Of a DNA stretch of 29,170 nucleotides, positions 7,492 to 15,366 are shown piece by piece. A program made the position numbers and the translations under genes. A model generated the notes under the pieces. That model worked only from the letters and a program-made list of their open reading frames with translations. It did not search any database and was not told the DNA's origin. Source of the DNA: a virus. The stretch is from positions 1-29,170 of IMG/VR virus record IMGVR_UViG_3300032223_001156; one strand, written 5' to 3'. Positions within the stretch are counted from its first letter, which is position 1. The number at the start of each line of letters is the position of its first letter.

Positions 7492-7913
7492 TTTGTGAAA
7501 CCTTTTGTTTTATTAAAAAATTCTATATTCCTTTTAATTTCAGTCGGAGAAGTAAAAATTTCCTCCAACATTATTTCTCTATTTTTTGTATTTAATTGAT
7601 TGAATAGAGATACTAAACTGTCAAAATCATTTTCAGATATATTTATGTAACTCTCATTTTTTAATTTAATTTTATTATTTAATTTTGGATCGTAATTTTC
7701 TACAAAATTAATAAAATTTGATAAATTTTGAGAATTATTTGTATTTTCTTCTTTTACCATCAAAGTCGATGCGGTATCATAATGGGCTTCATTTATTGCA
7801 TCATTCAATTTCAATGAAAGAGAATTTATCACGCTTTTTTTGAAAGACTCTTCACTATCATAAATTAATGATTTTATTCCATTCTCTAAAATTAGAGTAG
7901 AGATATCTTTCAT
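7488..7913 (-). CDS. Probable prohead core protein in the gp67 position
   Basis: 141 aa, Asn/Lys/Ile-rich and mostly helical. The start overlaps the portal stop in ATGA, with AAGGAC upstream. S-T-L-I-L-E10-N near the N-terminus fits the (L/I)-x-E prohead-protease site. F-K-K-S-V-I-N-S-L-S-L-K-L-N (about 24-37) lines up with F-K-Q-N-T-S-N-A-I-Y-E-K-L-N of the next gene, suggesting two related core proteins. T4 has gp67 and gp68 in the same two slots between gp20 and gp21. No direct similarity to T4 gp67 could be seen by eye, so the role is positional. Confidence 0.72.
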   Translation of the reverse strand: MKDISTLILENGIKSLIYDSEESFKKSVINSLSLKLNDAINEAHYDTASTLMVKEENTNNSQNLSNFINFVENYDPKLNNKIKLKNESYINISENDFDSLVSLFNQLNTKNREIMLEEIFTSPTEIKRNIEFFNKTKGFTK

Positions 7914-9496
7914 TGTGGTTGTCCTTGTTCGGGTTGTTGTTCTTGCATTCCTTGTTGTTGTGCTGCCTGTTGCTGTGCCATCAACATCATTTGCTCTCTT
8001 TGCATTCTTTCTTTGTCAACTTTCATCTGATCATCAATTTCTTTGATGTCAGTGTCGGTTTGATGCAATATCTTGGTTCTGATATATTCAGTTGAGAAAT
8101 ACTTTCCAACATATGGTTCTACAATCGAAAGCATCTTGATTCTTTCTGCAAGAATTTCTGCTTCTTTTAGATCCCAGAAGTAATTATCAGTATTATAAAC
8201 AATCTTGAGATCTTGTTTTAATTGTGCCCAATCATCCTCTGTAATGATTCCTTTGAGCAACAATTGAACTCTCAAGAAATCCAAGAACAGTTTTGAAAAG
8301 TGGTGTCTTAATCTGTCTATGAATTTGTAGAACTTTACTTCTTCTCTAGTTATTTCAACGGAACGTCCCATATTGAACCCAGTTTGATCTGATGCCAATC
8401 TGCTCAAAGGAACGTTCAATGAATTGTAAAGTTTCTTCTTGAAATAATCTACGTCTTCAATTTGTGACATTGCGTTGCCACCAGGAAGAGTTGTGATTTG
8501 TGTTCCTTGTGATCCTTCACGACGGGGTAACCAGTAATCTTCCAATACTGAAAGATGATTTCTTTCATCACGAATTTCACCAGTGCTTTGATTGTAGATG
8601 ACGCGATTGCGGAATCTGCTCATCATATCACGCATGTATTGTTCGGCTTTTTGTTTTGGCAATTGTCCAACGTCTACGTAAAATACTCTGCGTTCAGGAG
8701 CACGAGCTACACGGTAAACTAGAAGAGCATCTTCTAGTTGTCTCAACATATTCAAAGATCTTACAGCCTTGTGTAGGTAACCCAATACTCTTTTGCTATT
8801 AAGATCTACTAGACCAGATGGAACATATACTACGCTGTCTAGAGACAGATGAAGTCCTCCAGGTCCTGTTAACATAAAGGATTCTTTATCTGAATCAGTA
8901 TAAAGATAATATTCTTCTATTTCTTTAATAACAGAAACTGAACCTTTTTCTGTTCTTTCTTGTTCTTTCTTTACTTTTCTTATCTTCTTGATTTTAAGTG
9001 GATCAATTGGAAGAATGTCTTTGATGCCATCTTGCGGTCTATCTTTATCGATTATGATGTTATAAAAAACTTTTGAATCAATATACCATCTTCTAAAAAT
9101 TTCATATGATTTATGATTAAAATCCAAAAGATGGATAATTTTATCAAATTCTTTATAAATTTTTACTTTAATTGGATCTGGTATTTGCATCTCACGCAAA
9201 TCCAATTTGACTGGTTTTGTATCTGCGCCCTTTACAATAGCAGCATTTACAATTTCTTCAATTGCATTGTCTACTTCTGGGTAGACAGACATATTTCTAT
9301 ATTGAATTATAGAACTGCTTTCATCCTTAAGCGTTCCAGTATAATCGATAGCAGAACTAAAGTATCCGCCAGCTTCAACAGTTACTGTACCATCAAATGC
9401 TTCAGGAGCAGTAAATTTTTGAAGAGCCTGCTCTTGCTTCTCTTCTTTACCTTGTTTCTTTTTTCCAAATTGGAATCCAAATAAATCAATTTCCAT
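7910..9496 (-). CDS. 20: Portal vertex protein gp20
   Basis: 528 aa (T4 gp20 is 524). The dodecameric portal starts prohead assembly and is the DNA gate. Family signatures include Y-R-x-M-S-x-Y-P-E-V-D-N-A-I-E-E-I-V-N (about 67-85), the central R-A-P-E-R-R-V-F-Y-V-D-V-G motif, L-E-D-Y-W-L-P-R-R-E-G and T-L-P-G-G near 315-340, and F-N-M-G-R with E-I-T-R-E-E-V-K-F near 374-394. The last 30 residues are an unusual Gln/Met-rich tail that probably projects as a disordered end. It is in the same block as gp18, gp19 and gp21, with no promoter of its own visible. Confidence 0.97.
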   Translation of the reverse strand: MEIDLFGFQFGKKKQGKEEKQEQALQKFTAPEAFDGTVTVEAGGYFSSAIDYTGTLKDESSSIIQYRNMSVYPEVDNAIEEIVNAAIVKGADTKPVKLDLREMQIPDPIKVKIYKEFDKIIHLLDFNHKSYEIFRRWYIDSKVFYNIIIDKDRPQDGIKDILPIDPLKIKKIRKVKKEQERTEKGSVSVIKEIEEYYLYTDSDKESFMLTGPGGLHLSLDSVVYVPSGLVDLNSKRVLGYLHKAVRSLNMLRQLEDALLVYRVARAPERRVFYVDVGQLPKQKAEQYMRDMMSRFRNRVIYNQSTGEIRDERNHLSVLEDYWLPRREGSQGTQITTLPGGNAMSQIEDVDYFKKKLYNSLNVPLSRLASDQTGFNMGRSVEITREEVKFYKFIDRLRHHFSKLFLDFLRVQLLLKGIITEDDWAQLKQDLKIVYNTDNYFWDLKEAEILAERIKMLSIVEPYVGKYFSTEYIRTKILHQTDTDIKEIDDQMKVDKERMQREQMMLMAQQQAAQQQGMQEQQPEQGQPQ

Positions 9497-9526
9497 AGTT
9501 ATCTCTATACCTATGTAGGCTAAGTG

Positions 9527-10060
9527 TTAGCTAGTTACATTTACTATTTCAATCCAGTCAAATACAAAATCCACTTTCATTTCTACCAATTTATCTCTAC
9601 TTTGCATACTTAAATTTAAATCACCGACTGTTTTTGGCCAACAACCATGCATTACAAAGGTTTTTAATGGTTTATCTTCTTCGCCATCCAAATTTAATTG
9701 CTTTACTCTCCAATTGTATGCTTTATAATCTGCTTGGCTTCCTATTTCAAATGAGATATTTGTTGTATGGGCGTTTATGGTATTTTGCCAATTTGTAAAT
9801 TTTTTCCAATGGTCTCCAATTAAATTTGTATCATCAACAAATATCATTGACCATATATTATAACTTTTCTCACCAGGATAATATGCTTTTCTACCAAAAT
9901 AATTGTATTCTATTGGTAAAGTTGATATATCAGGAATCTGTGTTCTTTGAACGTGATATCTACTTATTTGACCATTTCCAGGAATAACACCCTCAACAAT
10001 AAATCTATTTTGTCTTGTGCCACCGTAAAATTTTTGTTTAAAATCAATTATACTTGGCAT
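9527..10060 (-). CDS. Tail tube protein gp19 paralogue (second copy)
   Basis: 177 aa, close to the 163 aa of T4 gp19. It shares with the gene just upstream the N-terminal pattern F-x-x-x-F-x-G-G-T-R-x-N-R-F and the C-terminal order H-(G/D)-C-(W/Y)-P followed by V-G-(D/A)-L-N and a final F-D-(W/Y) strand. T4 gp19 has G-L-W-P-T-N-V-G-E-L at the same place. The start is preceded by AAGGA. It is one of two adjacent tube genes between sheath and portal; which of them builds the main tube cannot be told from the sequence. Confidence 0.88.
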   Translation of the reverse strand: MPSIIDFKQKFYGGTRQNRFIVEGVIPGNGQISRYHVQRTQIPDISTLPIEYNYFGRKAYYPGEKSYNIWSMIFVDDTNLIGDHWKKFTNWQNTINAHTTNISFEIGSQADYKAYNWRVKQLNLDGEEDKPLKTFVMHGCWPKTVGDLNLSMQSRDKLVEMKVDFVFDWIEIVNVTS

Positions 10061-10061
10061 T

Positions 10062-10607
10062 TTATAGTCCTTGAGTTATTTCGTAATAATCAAATTGAAG
10101 TGAAACGTTAAAAGTTGCCAAATTTACTTCTTTCATGTCCATATTCAATGCACCTACTGATATGGGATAGCAATCATGCAGTGTTATTGATCTAATTGGT
10201 GCTGTTCCATTTATATCCAGTTGATTAATTATCCAAGTTTTCTTTAAAGTTTTGTAAGCAAAATCTTGACCAGCAACTGTGTGTGTAGTATGACTATCTA
10301 ATAATTCTTTCCATTTTTGAAATGCTTGCCAGATACTATTTGAATTGCAATCATCATATACTTGAATATTCCAAGTCTTATATGCTCTATCACCTGCTAA
10401 ATTTAAATTTCTACCACGGTATCCAACGTTAATAGTTCCTAAGGTAGCTTGTGGTAGAGTAGTTGATATTATTTTAAATTTTGTTTCTACATTATCTACC
10501 TGTACACCATCTGGCCAACCAGAAGTAGAAATTACTTCAAATCTATTGGCCCTTGTTCCGCCATTAAAATTCTCTTTAAATTGTTGAACTGCGTTATAAT
10601 TTGTCAT
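10062..10607 (-). CDS. 19: Tail tube protein gp19
   Basis: 181 aa. It lies directly after the sheath gene, the position of T4 gp19. Tube-fold features are F-N-G-G-T-R-A-N-R-F-E-V at the N-terminus, S-T-T-L-P-Q-A-T-L-G-T-I (about 48-59), A-G-D-R-A-Y-K-T-W-N-I-Q-V-Y-D-D (about 71-86; T4 has A-G-D-R-T-F-D-D-W), and H-D-C-Y-P-I-S-V-G-A-L-N near 143-154. It stops one base before the ATG of the second copy, so the two are co-translated. It carries the gp19 symbol because of order and the A-G-D-R-x-x-x-x-W match; the second copy is more diverged at that motif. Confidence 0.9.
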   Translation of the reverse strand: MTNYNAVQQFKENFNGGTRANRFEVISTSGWPDGVQVDNVETKFKIISTTLPQATLGTINVGYRGRNLNLAGDRAYKTWNIQVYDDCNSNSIWQAFQKWKELLDSHTTHTVAGQDFAYKTLKKTWIINQLDINGTAPIRSITLHDCYPISVGALNMDMKEVNLATFNVSLQFDYYEITQGL

Positions 10608-10608
10608 T

Positions 10609-11904
10609 TTATGCTGTGGCTAGAGCTATATTCAAAGAAAATTCAGTTGTTGCTATTATTGGTTTAGCTACAATTGTTATATACAATACACTTGAATTAT
10701 CTGTATTATTTGTATCATTACATATAATTTGTGTATATGCTGGATCCAAATAACTTTCTAAAGTATTCATAAACAACTTTATTTCTGTTGTGACAGATCC
10801 TCTTGTAATTGCATTATTGATATCAAAGATATATTTTAATGCAATTGTTGTTACATTTGATTCTATTGTATTCTTTAAAACTGCAGGTCCAATTCTTTCG
10901 TCAGATGTATAAGTGGAATCTGTTCCAGCTGTAGATCCAACAACATCAAGACCTAAGAAATAATCTGTTGATTTTGAATAAAAATTTACTCTATTTTTCT
11001 TTAATATGTTCTTAGTTGATTTACTATTCCAATCAACAGGATTTGATATTACACTATTAAGTGGTTTTGAAAACTCTAAACCAGCAACAGTTAAATATTG
11101 ATTTTTTGTATTTTTAGATCTTGTAAATGCACCTGCGGCATCAGATACAGAAGAAAGTGTATATGTAATTGATGAACCTGTCAACAATGTCGATGTTGGC
11201 ATTTGATTCTTCAAACTTTGTCCATATACATTAAAAATTCTATCTGCTACTGTAGCACCGCTTATGTAGGTTACATAAGTTGGATCTGTAAAATAATTGT
11301 CAAATTTTGCTGCTGTGTAACCCAAACCATTGTTAATTGAAGGGAATATTCCAATAACATTTGGTGTAGTTTCAACATATTGTGCCAAACTTGCATTTGC
11401 AGTTTGTCCAATCAAAACATCAATTAGATTTGAACTTGTTGTTTGATAGTCTACAAATCCAGAACAAGTACCAGCTATAATTAATGTTCCACCATATGCT
11501 AGATAATTCAAGGCATACAAGAAATCATAACCTATGGTTGTTCCAGATAAAATTGATCCAGAATATGTGAATAATCCATAAGTTCCACCTTTTTTATCTT
11601 GACTTATTAGTGCATATGTTATTCCACCAAGTGTATTCAGATCGTTTACAAAGTCTTGGACATTTGAATAACTGATGTATGTTGCCCCAGTAGAACCTTT
11701 AATTGGATTGGCTACAACTCCTCTTGAGTGAATTAGCCAGCCAAATAGACCCCCCGGATCTATTGAAGATGCTCCGGATTTACCGTTAAACACGGGCGGA
11801 TTGTATGTACTACCAGCCAAAAAAGCCGCATACAATGGGGCTTGGACTGTTTCGGTCTTGAATACATTTTGTTGTAAGAATGAATTTAAACTTGGGTTTG
11901 GCAT
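10609..11904 (-). CDS. 18: Tail sheath protein gp18, short form
   Basis: 431 aa against 659 in T4. The C-terminal part (about 300-431) is the conserved sheath domain: N-R-V-N-F-Y near 305, R-I-G-P-A-V near 341, a helix-rich segment ending R-G-S-V, then I-C-N-D-T-N-N-T-D (394-402), which matches the C-D-x-x-N-N-T signature of contractile sheaths, and a final beta strand P-I-I-A-T-T-E-F. The N-terminal half is Gly/Ser/Thr-rich. The shortness implies that outward-facing domains of T4 gp18 are missing while the contractile core stays. It is the first gene after a consensus TATAAATA promoter and has TAAGG as ribosome binding site. Confidence 0.92.
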   Translation of the reverse strand: MPNPSLNSFLQQNVFKTETVQAPLYAAFLAGSTYNPPVFNGKSGASSIDPGGLFGWLIHSRGVVANPIKGSTGATYISYSNVQDFVNDLNTLGGITYALISQDKKGGTYGLFTYSGSILSGTTIGYDFLYALNYLAYGGTLIIAGTCSGFVDYQTTSSNLIDVLIGQTANASLAQYVETTPNVIGIFPSINNGLGYTAAKFDNYFTDPTYVTYISGATVADRIFNVYGQSLKNQMPTSTLLTGSSITYTLSSVSDAAGAFTRSKNTKNQYLTVAGLEFSKPLNSVISNPVDWNSKSTKNILKKNRVNFYSKSTDYFLGLDVVGSTAGTDSTYTSDERIGPAVLKNTIESNVTTIALKYIFDINNAITRGSVTTEIKLFMNTLESYLDPAYTQIICNDTNNTDNSSVLYITIVAKPIIATTEFSLNIALATA

Positions 11905-11925
11905 TTTTTACCTTAATTATAAAAA

Positions 11926-11933
11926 TATTTATA
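11926..11933 (-). promoter_or_regulatory. Consensus late promoter TATAAATA for the gp18-gp21 operon
   Basis: Exact T4 late consensus on the minus strand, five bases past the gp17 stop codon. The predicted +1 is near 11920, with a 16-nt leader carrying TAAGG before ATG 11904. The genes downstream (gp18, gp19 pair, portal, cores, gp21, 252-aa protein) follow with almost no gaps. Confidence 0.8.
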
Positions 11934-11937
11934 ATTT

Positions 11938-13587
11938 TTATACAGGATACCAAACTGCGCTTCCATCTGAAAATTTTTCATCGTCATCATCAAAAGTATT
12001 CAACATAAAAAGGGTATTGTCATCTTCTGGTTTTTTTGCATCTTCATAATTCATTTTGGCAGATTCAATCAGATCTGCATAGTATTCTTGACGAGACAAC
12101 CAAGCAAAAAATACCAAAGTCATCACCAAATCATCGTGGTGACCATCATCTGCCTTAAATGTATTTGATCTTGATACAAATGTCATTAATTCTTGAATAA
12201 TTCTATCATCATTCAATATTATTTTATCTTCTTCGACTAATCTTTTTAAAATTGCACATCCTAATTTTTTTGTTTGGGCTGTAGTTCTCAATCCCATCTC
12301 ACTCTTGCCTTGAGCAAATCCTTGAGAAAGTACTTGCCCCTTTCTACCCATTATTCTCGTCATTAATAAATTTTCATAATCCAAATCATTATAGAGTATA
12401 TTTGAAATTTGTCCACCAATATCGTTTGTCTCTACCAAAACGTAAGCATTATTATATTTTTCACCAACTTTTTTTATTACTGTTGGAAATTGAAATGGAC
12501 TCATTGCATTATTTCTAAAAGTTGCAACAATTTTATATGGACTATTTGAACCTTCTATTACAGTGAATGCAGAATAGTCAGAACCTTGACCTCGTGCAAC
12601 ATCTGCCAAAAGAAAATAAATACTGTCTTTTTTTGGTTCTTCATATATTCTAAGACCTTCAGAATCTTCTGATAAAAATTCTTCAGGTGCAAGAACATTT
12701 AATTTTGTAGATGATATCAATGTATTTGAAGAACCTAAAAAACTACAACCATATTCTTGCTGGAACTGTTCTTGACTTGTATTTGCAATCTGTTCAGCTG
12801 CCCAATTATCATCTCTTCTGGGACCTCCAGGGGTTATTGGGACATCTCTCCAACTTACTTCTATTGGGATAAATTTATTTTTAAGTTTATGTCCAAGAGG
12901 TCTATTTGCATCAACCCAAAGTTTATGAAAATGATTCATTCCATTTGGTGTTGAAACTATAATAAGTTTAGTAGTCAAGCCTGCCGAAATTGTTGGATAT
13001 GTGGAGGAATAGAACTCTTCTGCAATATGGGAAGGCAAGAATGCATATTCGTCTAAAAGTAGAAGGTTATAGGAGCCACCACGAATCGCTGAGGACGATG
13101 TTGCATCGCAAACGACTCTAGACCCATTTTCCAGTTTAAAACTCGTCTTATTCCATTCTACCACCCCCTGTTGAAGAAAGTGAGGTAGATTCTCATATGC
13201 CAATTGAAGTTTGGCAAATAATTCATCTTTAGCAGTCTTTAATTTGTTTGCAAGAATGGCACAGCTTACTGATTGATTAAATGTCACATAATGTGTGATA
13301 TATCCAATTACTGAGGTTGATTTGCCAGATTGTCTAGGCCATTTAGAAATAGTAAATCTATTTTCATGAATTGCTTTTACAAATCTTTGCTGATAATCAT
13401 ATAACTCAAAAGGCATTACACCTTTATCCAGAGTTTTAACTTTTACATATTTGCTGCAAAAATATACTGGATCATTTGCACACTTGACATATTCTTCAAG
13501 CTGCTCTTTTGTATATTGAATTTCTACGCCAGGTGGTTTTAATTTTGGATTATTTCTGTAACCTAGCTGATTATTGTTTTGACTCAT
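11938..13587 (-). CDS. 17: Terminase large subunit gp17
   Basis: 549 aa (T4 gp17 is 610). ATPase and nuclease of the packaging motor. ATPase domain: adenine-binding Y-D-Y-Q-Q near 63-67, Walker A R-Q-S-G-K-S (85-90, Lys89), Walker B L-L-L-L-D-E (175-180) with catalytic Glu180, and coupling motif S-T-P-N-G (212-216). Nuclease domain: Asp329 in L-A-D-V, Asp337 in G-S-D, Asp389 in E-T-N-D and Asp485/486 in G-H-H-D-D, matching the RNase H-like acidic cluster of T4 gp17. The start lies inside the end of gp16 (17-bp overlap). There is no intein or intron, unlike some T4-like terminase genes. Confidence 0.98.
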   Translation of the reverse strand: MSQNNNQLGYRNNPKLKPPGVEIQYTKEQLEEYVKCANDPVYFCSKYVKVKTLDKGVMPFELYDYQQRFVKAIHENRFTISKWPRQSGKSTSVIGYITHYVTFNQSVSCAILANKLKTAKDELFAKLQLAYENLPHFLQQGVVEWNKTSFKLENGSRVVCDATSSSAIRGGSYNLLLLDEYAFLPSHIAEEFYSSTYPTISAGLTTKLIIVSTPNGMNHFHKLWVDANRPLGHKLKNKFIPIEVSWRDVPITPGGPRRDDNWAAEQIANTSQEQFQQEYGCSFLGSSNTLISSTKLNVLAPEEFLSEDSEGLRIYEEPKKDSIYFLLADVARGQGSDYSAFTVIEGSNSPYKIVATFRNNAMSPFQFPTVIKKVGEKYNNAYVLVETNDIGGQISNILYNDLDYENLLMTRIMGRKGQVLSQGFAQGKSEMGLRTTAQTKKLGCAILKRLVEEDKIILNDDRIIQELMTFVSRSNTFKADDGHHDDLVMTLVFFAWLSRQEYYADLIESAKMNYEDAKKPEDDNTLFMLNTFDDDDEKFSDGSAVWYPV

Positions 13588-14008
13588 CTTTCACTACCTC
13601 TGCATCAACAACTTTTTCAGTGCTTCTTTCTTTATTCAAGAGGTTTTGTAAATCTTTTGTTGATCCAACAAAAACAGAATTATTTGTTTGTTTTACTTCA
13701 ACTTTTTGTCCTGTAGTATCTTTTGCTTTTTTATGGACATCTAAAACATTATTGTTTAGATCTGCCATTGTTTTTAATAAAATAGCAACTACTTCAAATG
13801 CTCTCGGGCTATCTGATTCAGTTGCAACTTTTAATGCTGCTTCAAGTGCTATATTTCCATTGCCAATTAATTCTTTAAAATTAGATTGAACTGTTTCATA
13901 ATCTTTTTGAAAATTAGCAGAATCAAAAGTTCCACCCGGTGCTGGGATGGCTTTTGGACTTTCATTTGGAACATTAAAAAACGAAGATAAATTTTTATTA
14001 AAACTCAT
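13571..14008 (-). CDS. 16: Terminase small subunit gp16
   Basis: 145 aa from the chosen ATG (T4 gp16 is 164). The ring-forming small terminase regulates gp17 and recognises DNA to be packaged. Residues 15-100 are helical, with the central motif L-I-G-N-G-N-I-A-L-E-A-A-L-K-V-A and P-R-A-F-E-V-V-A-x-L-L-K-T-M-A, typical of gp16 coiled-coil cores; the C-terminal 45 residues are charged and probably flexible. I chose ATG 14008 (M-S-F-N-K-N-L-S-S-F) over the longer frame from 14062 because the extra 18 residues are hydrophobic, unlike the family, and would overlap gp15 deeply; from 14008 the overlap with gp15 is 11 bp. It sits between gp15 and gp17 as in T4. Confidence 0.9.
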   Translation of the reverse strand: MSFNKNLSSFFNVPNESPKAIPAPGGTFDSANFQKDYETVQSNFKELIGNGNIALEAALKVATESDSPRAFEVVAILLKTMADLNNNVLDVHKKAKDTTGQKVEVKQTNNSVFVGSTKDLQNLLNKERSTEKVVDAEVVKDESKQ

Positions 14009-14693
14009 AAGAAAAAGTAAAACCTGCTGTTTGTATAGTAGACAGAGGTTGTACTGGACCATATATGTAGGTCTTTGCAGAAAAACTTATAGAAGAAATG
14101 TTTATTCTTCTTGCATTCAAATCCCCATCATATCTTTCACTAAGATTGCTTCCAGTCATTGTAATTGGTATTTTTACACCTGACTGAACTTCATTCATAT
14201 CCATCTGAATTATGTGATCTGGATTGAAGAATGGAACTATTTGTTCAAATATTTGAAGAGTGTCATCAATATGACGAGTATATATGAACAAATTTATTAC
14301 AGCATTTACAGGAACCTGTTCATATATTTTGCTTCCTGTAGTTCTATCACAATTTCCATCTGTAACAGTTCCACTGGTTACTGGATTTAATTTATTTTTT
14401 CTTCTTGATGGATCTGGCATAATTGAATTGATTATATAACTCATTTTTGGTAATTGAGTTTCAATTCTTGTTCCATCAGTTATTGAAGATGGTTCCAATA
14501 ATCTTCTTATAAATTTTTCTTGTGGTGCATAGGTGATTGGAACTCTTATCTTAAGATTATCAGTGGTTAAAGTAGGGTCACCTTCTAATTGATTTTTTTC
14601 ATGAGAAACATAAATGTTGCTGAATAAAGAACCAAATGCAACTACAAGTTTTCTTAAATTCTTATTATAAAAGTAATCTGTATCGTTAAACAT
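13998..14693 (-). CDS. 15: Tail sheath stabiliser / tail completion protein gp15
   Basis: 231 aa (T4 gp15 is 272). It caps the finished tail and joins it to the head. The N-terminal F-Y-N-K-N-L-R-K-L-V-V-A-F-G-S-L-F-S-N-I parallels T4 gp15 (F-Y-N-S-S-F-R-R, G-D-L-F-S-N-I), and I-R-V-P-I-T-Y-A-P-Q-E-K-F (about 49-61) matches T4 I-R-V-P-I-T-Y-A-S-K-E-H-F. E-T-Q-L-P-K-M-S-Y near 78-86 corresponds to V-E-T-I-L-P-R. The ribosome binding site is AAGAGGA. It lies nine bases after gp14. Confidence 0.96.
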   Translation of the reverse strand: MFNDTDYFYNKNLRKLVVAFGSLFSNIYVSHEKNQLEGDPTLTTDNLKIRVPITYAPQEKFIRRLLEPSSITDGTRIETQLPKMSYIINSIMPDPSRRKNKLNPVTSGTVTDGNCDRTTGSKIYEQVPVNAVINLFIYTRHIDDTLQIFEQIVPFFNPDHIIQMDMNEVQSGVKIPITMTGSNLSERYDGDLNARRINISSISFSAKTYIYGPVQPLSTIQTAGFTFSYEF

Positions 14694-14702
14694 TTAGTCC
14701 TC

Positions 14703-15365
14703 TTAGCAATTCTGGAATGGATTATTTGGGTCAAAGGTGTACCCAACTGCTTCAGTTTGAACAACATCATTAATACCAACTGTAGTTCCTAGAATATTAT
14801 TTGTTGGTATTAGTTTAGTAATGTCGGCAGCAGCACAATTTCCTCTTGTAGTTGTCATGACAGAATCTATTGCTGGGTTGTTTGTTTTCATTCTTTCATA
14901 GCTGTATGTGAACAATTCAGCGGTTATAGCATAAGAATACAACTTTCCTAGTGGATAAAATGGATTCTCGTGTTCTACAAAGTTTATTTCAAATAAAGAT
15001 TTTGATGTTGGAAAGTAAATCAAATCACCTTCTCTTGGCCTTGATATTGTAGAATCTTTTCTTGTAACTTCTTCAGAAAATCTTTTTCTGGCAACAACCA
15101 ACATTACTTTATCTTTTATCTCAAGACCAAATTGGGTTACAATGTCGGTTCCTTCAAATCCTTTGTAAGATTGCAAATACATTTCTATTGGATATGATTT
15201 AGTAAATGCAGTACCAGGATCTTCTCCAAATATGGTATCAATCGTGAAATACTTTCTGGGAACATATATACAATTTGTTCCCATTGCTTGTATTATTTCA
15301 ACAGTGATTCCCTCTACTAGGTTTTGTTCACCTTGATAATTGGAAAAGTAAGGATTGGTTGCCAT
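14703..15365 (-). CDS. 14: Neck protein gp14
   Basis: 220 aa (T4 gp14 is 256). It forms part of the collar that closes the filled head and docks the tail. Recognised by G-T-N-C-I-Y-V-P-R-K-Y near 30-40 followed by D-T-I-F-G-E-D and F-T-K (T4 has V-P-R-E-Y, L-I-F-G-E-D, F-T-K), then Y-K-G-F-E-G, Q-F-G-L-E-I-K-D-K-V, and R-E-G-D-L-I-Y-F-P-T-S-K-S-L-F-E-I-N-F-V-E with N-P-F-Y-x-L-G. The C-terminus is shorter than in T4. Its start overlaps the end of gp13 (GGATAACATG), and GGATA serves as ribosome binding site. Confidence 0.97.
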   Translation of the reverse strand: MATNPYFSNYQGEQNLVEGITVEIIQAMGTNCIYVPRKYFTIDTIFGEDPGTAFTKSYPIEMYLQSYKGFEGTDIVTQFGLEIKDKVMLVVARKRFSEEVTRKDSTISRPREGDLIYFPTSKSLFEINFVEHENPFYPLGKLYSYAITAELFTYSYERMKTNNPAIDSVMTTTRGNCAAADITKLIPTNNILGTTVGINDVVQTEAVGYTFDPNNPFQNC

Positions 15366-15366
15366 G

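Noticed and set aside
7640-7647. CATAAATA on the minus strand inside the 141-aa core gene
   Set aside because: No ATG at the five-base spacing and no gene start near it, so it is treated as chance.
11938-13587. Intein or group I intron in gp17
   Set aside because: All ATPase and nuclease motifs are in one uninterrupted frame with normal spacing.
13509-13889. 126-codon plus-strand open frame opposite gp16/gp17
   Set aside because: It runs antisense through two well-supported genes, has low-complexity Phe/Ser/Cys composition and no ribosome binding site.
13998-14062. Longer N-terminus for gp16 starting at 14062
   Set aside because: The extra 18 residues are hydrophobic, unlike gp16, and would overlap gp15 by 65 bases; ATG 14008 gives a normal short overlap.
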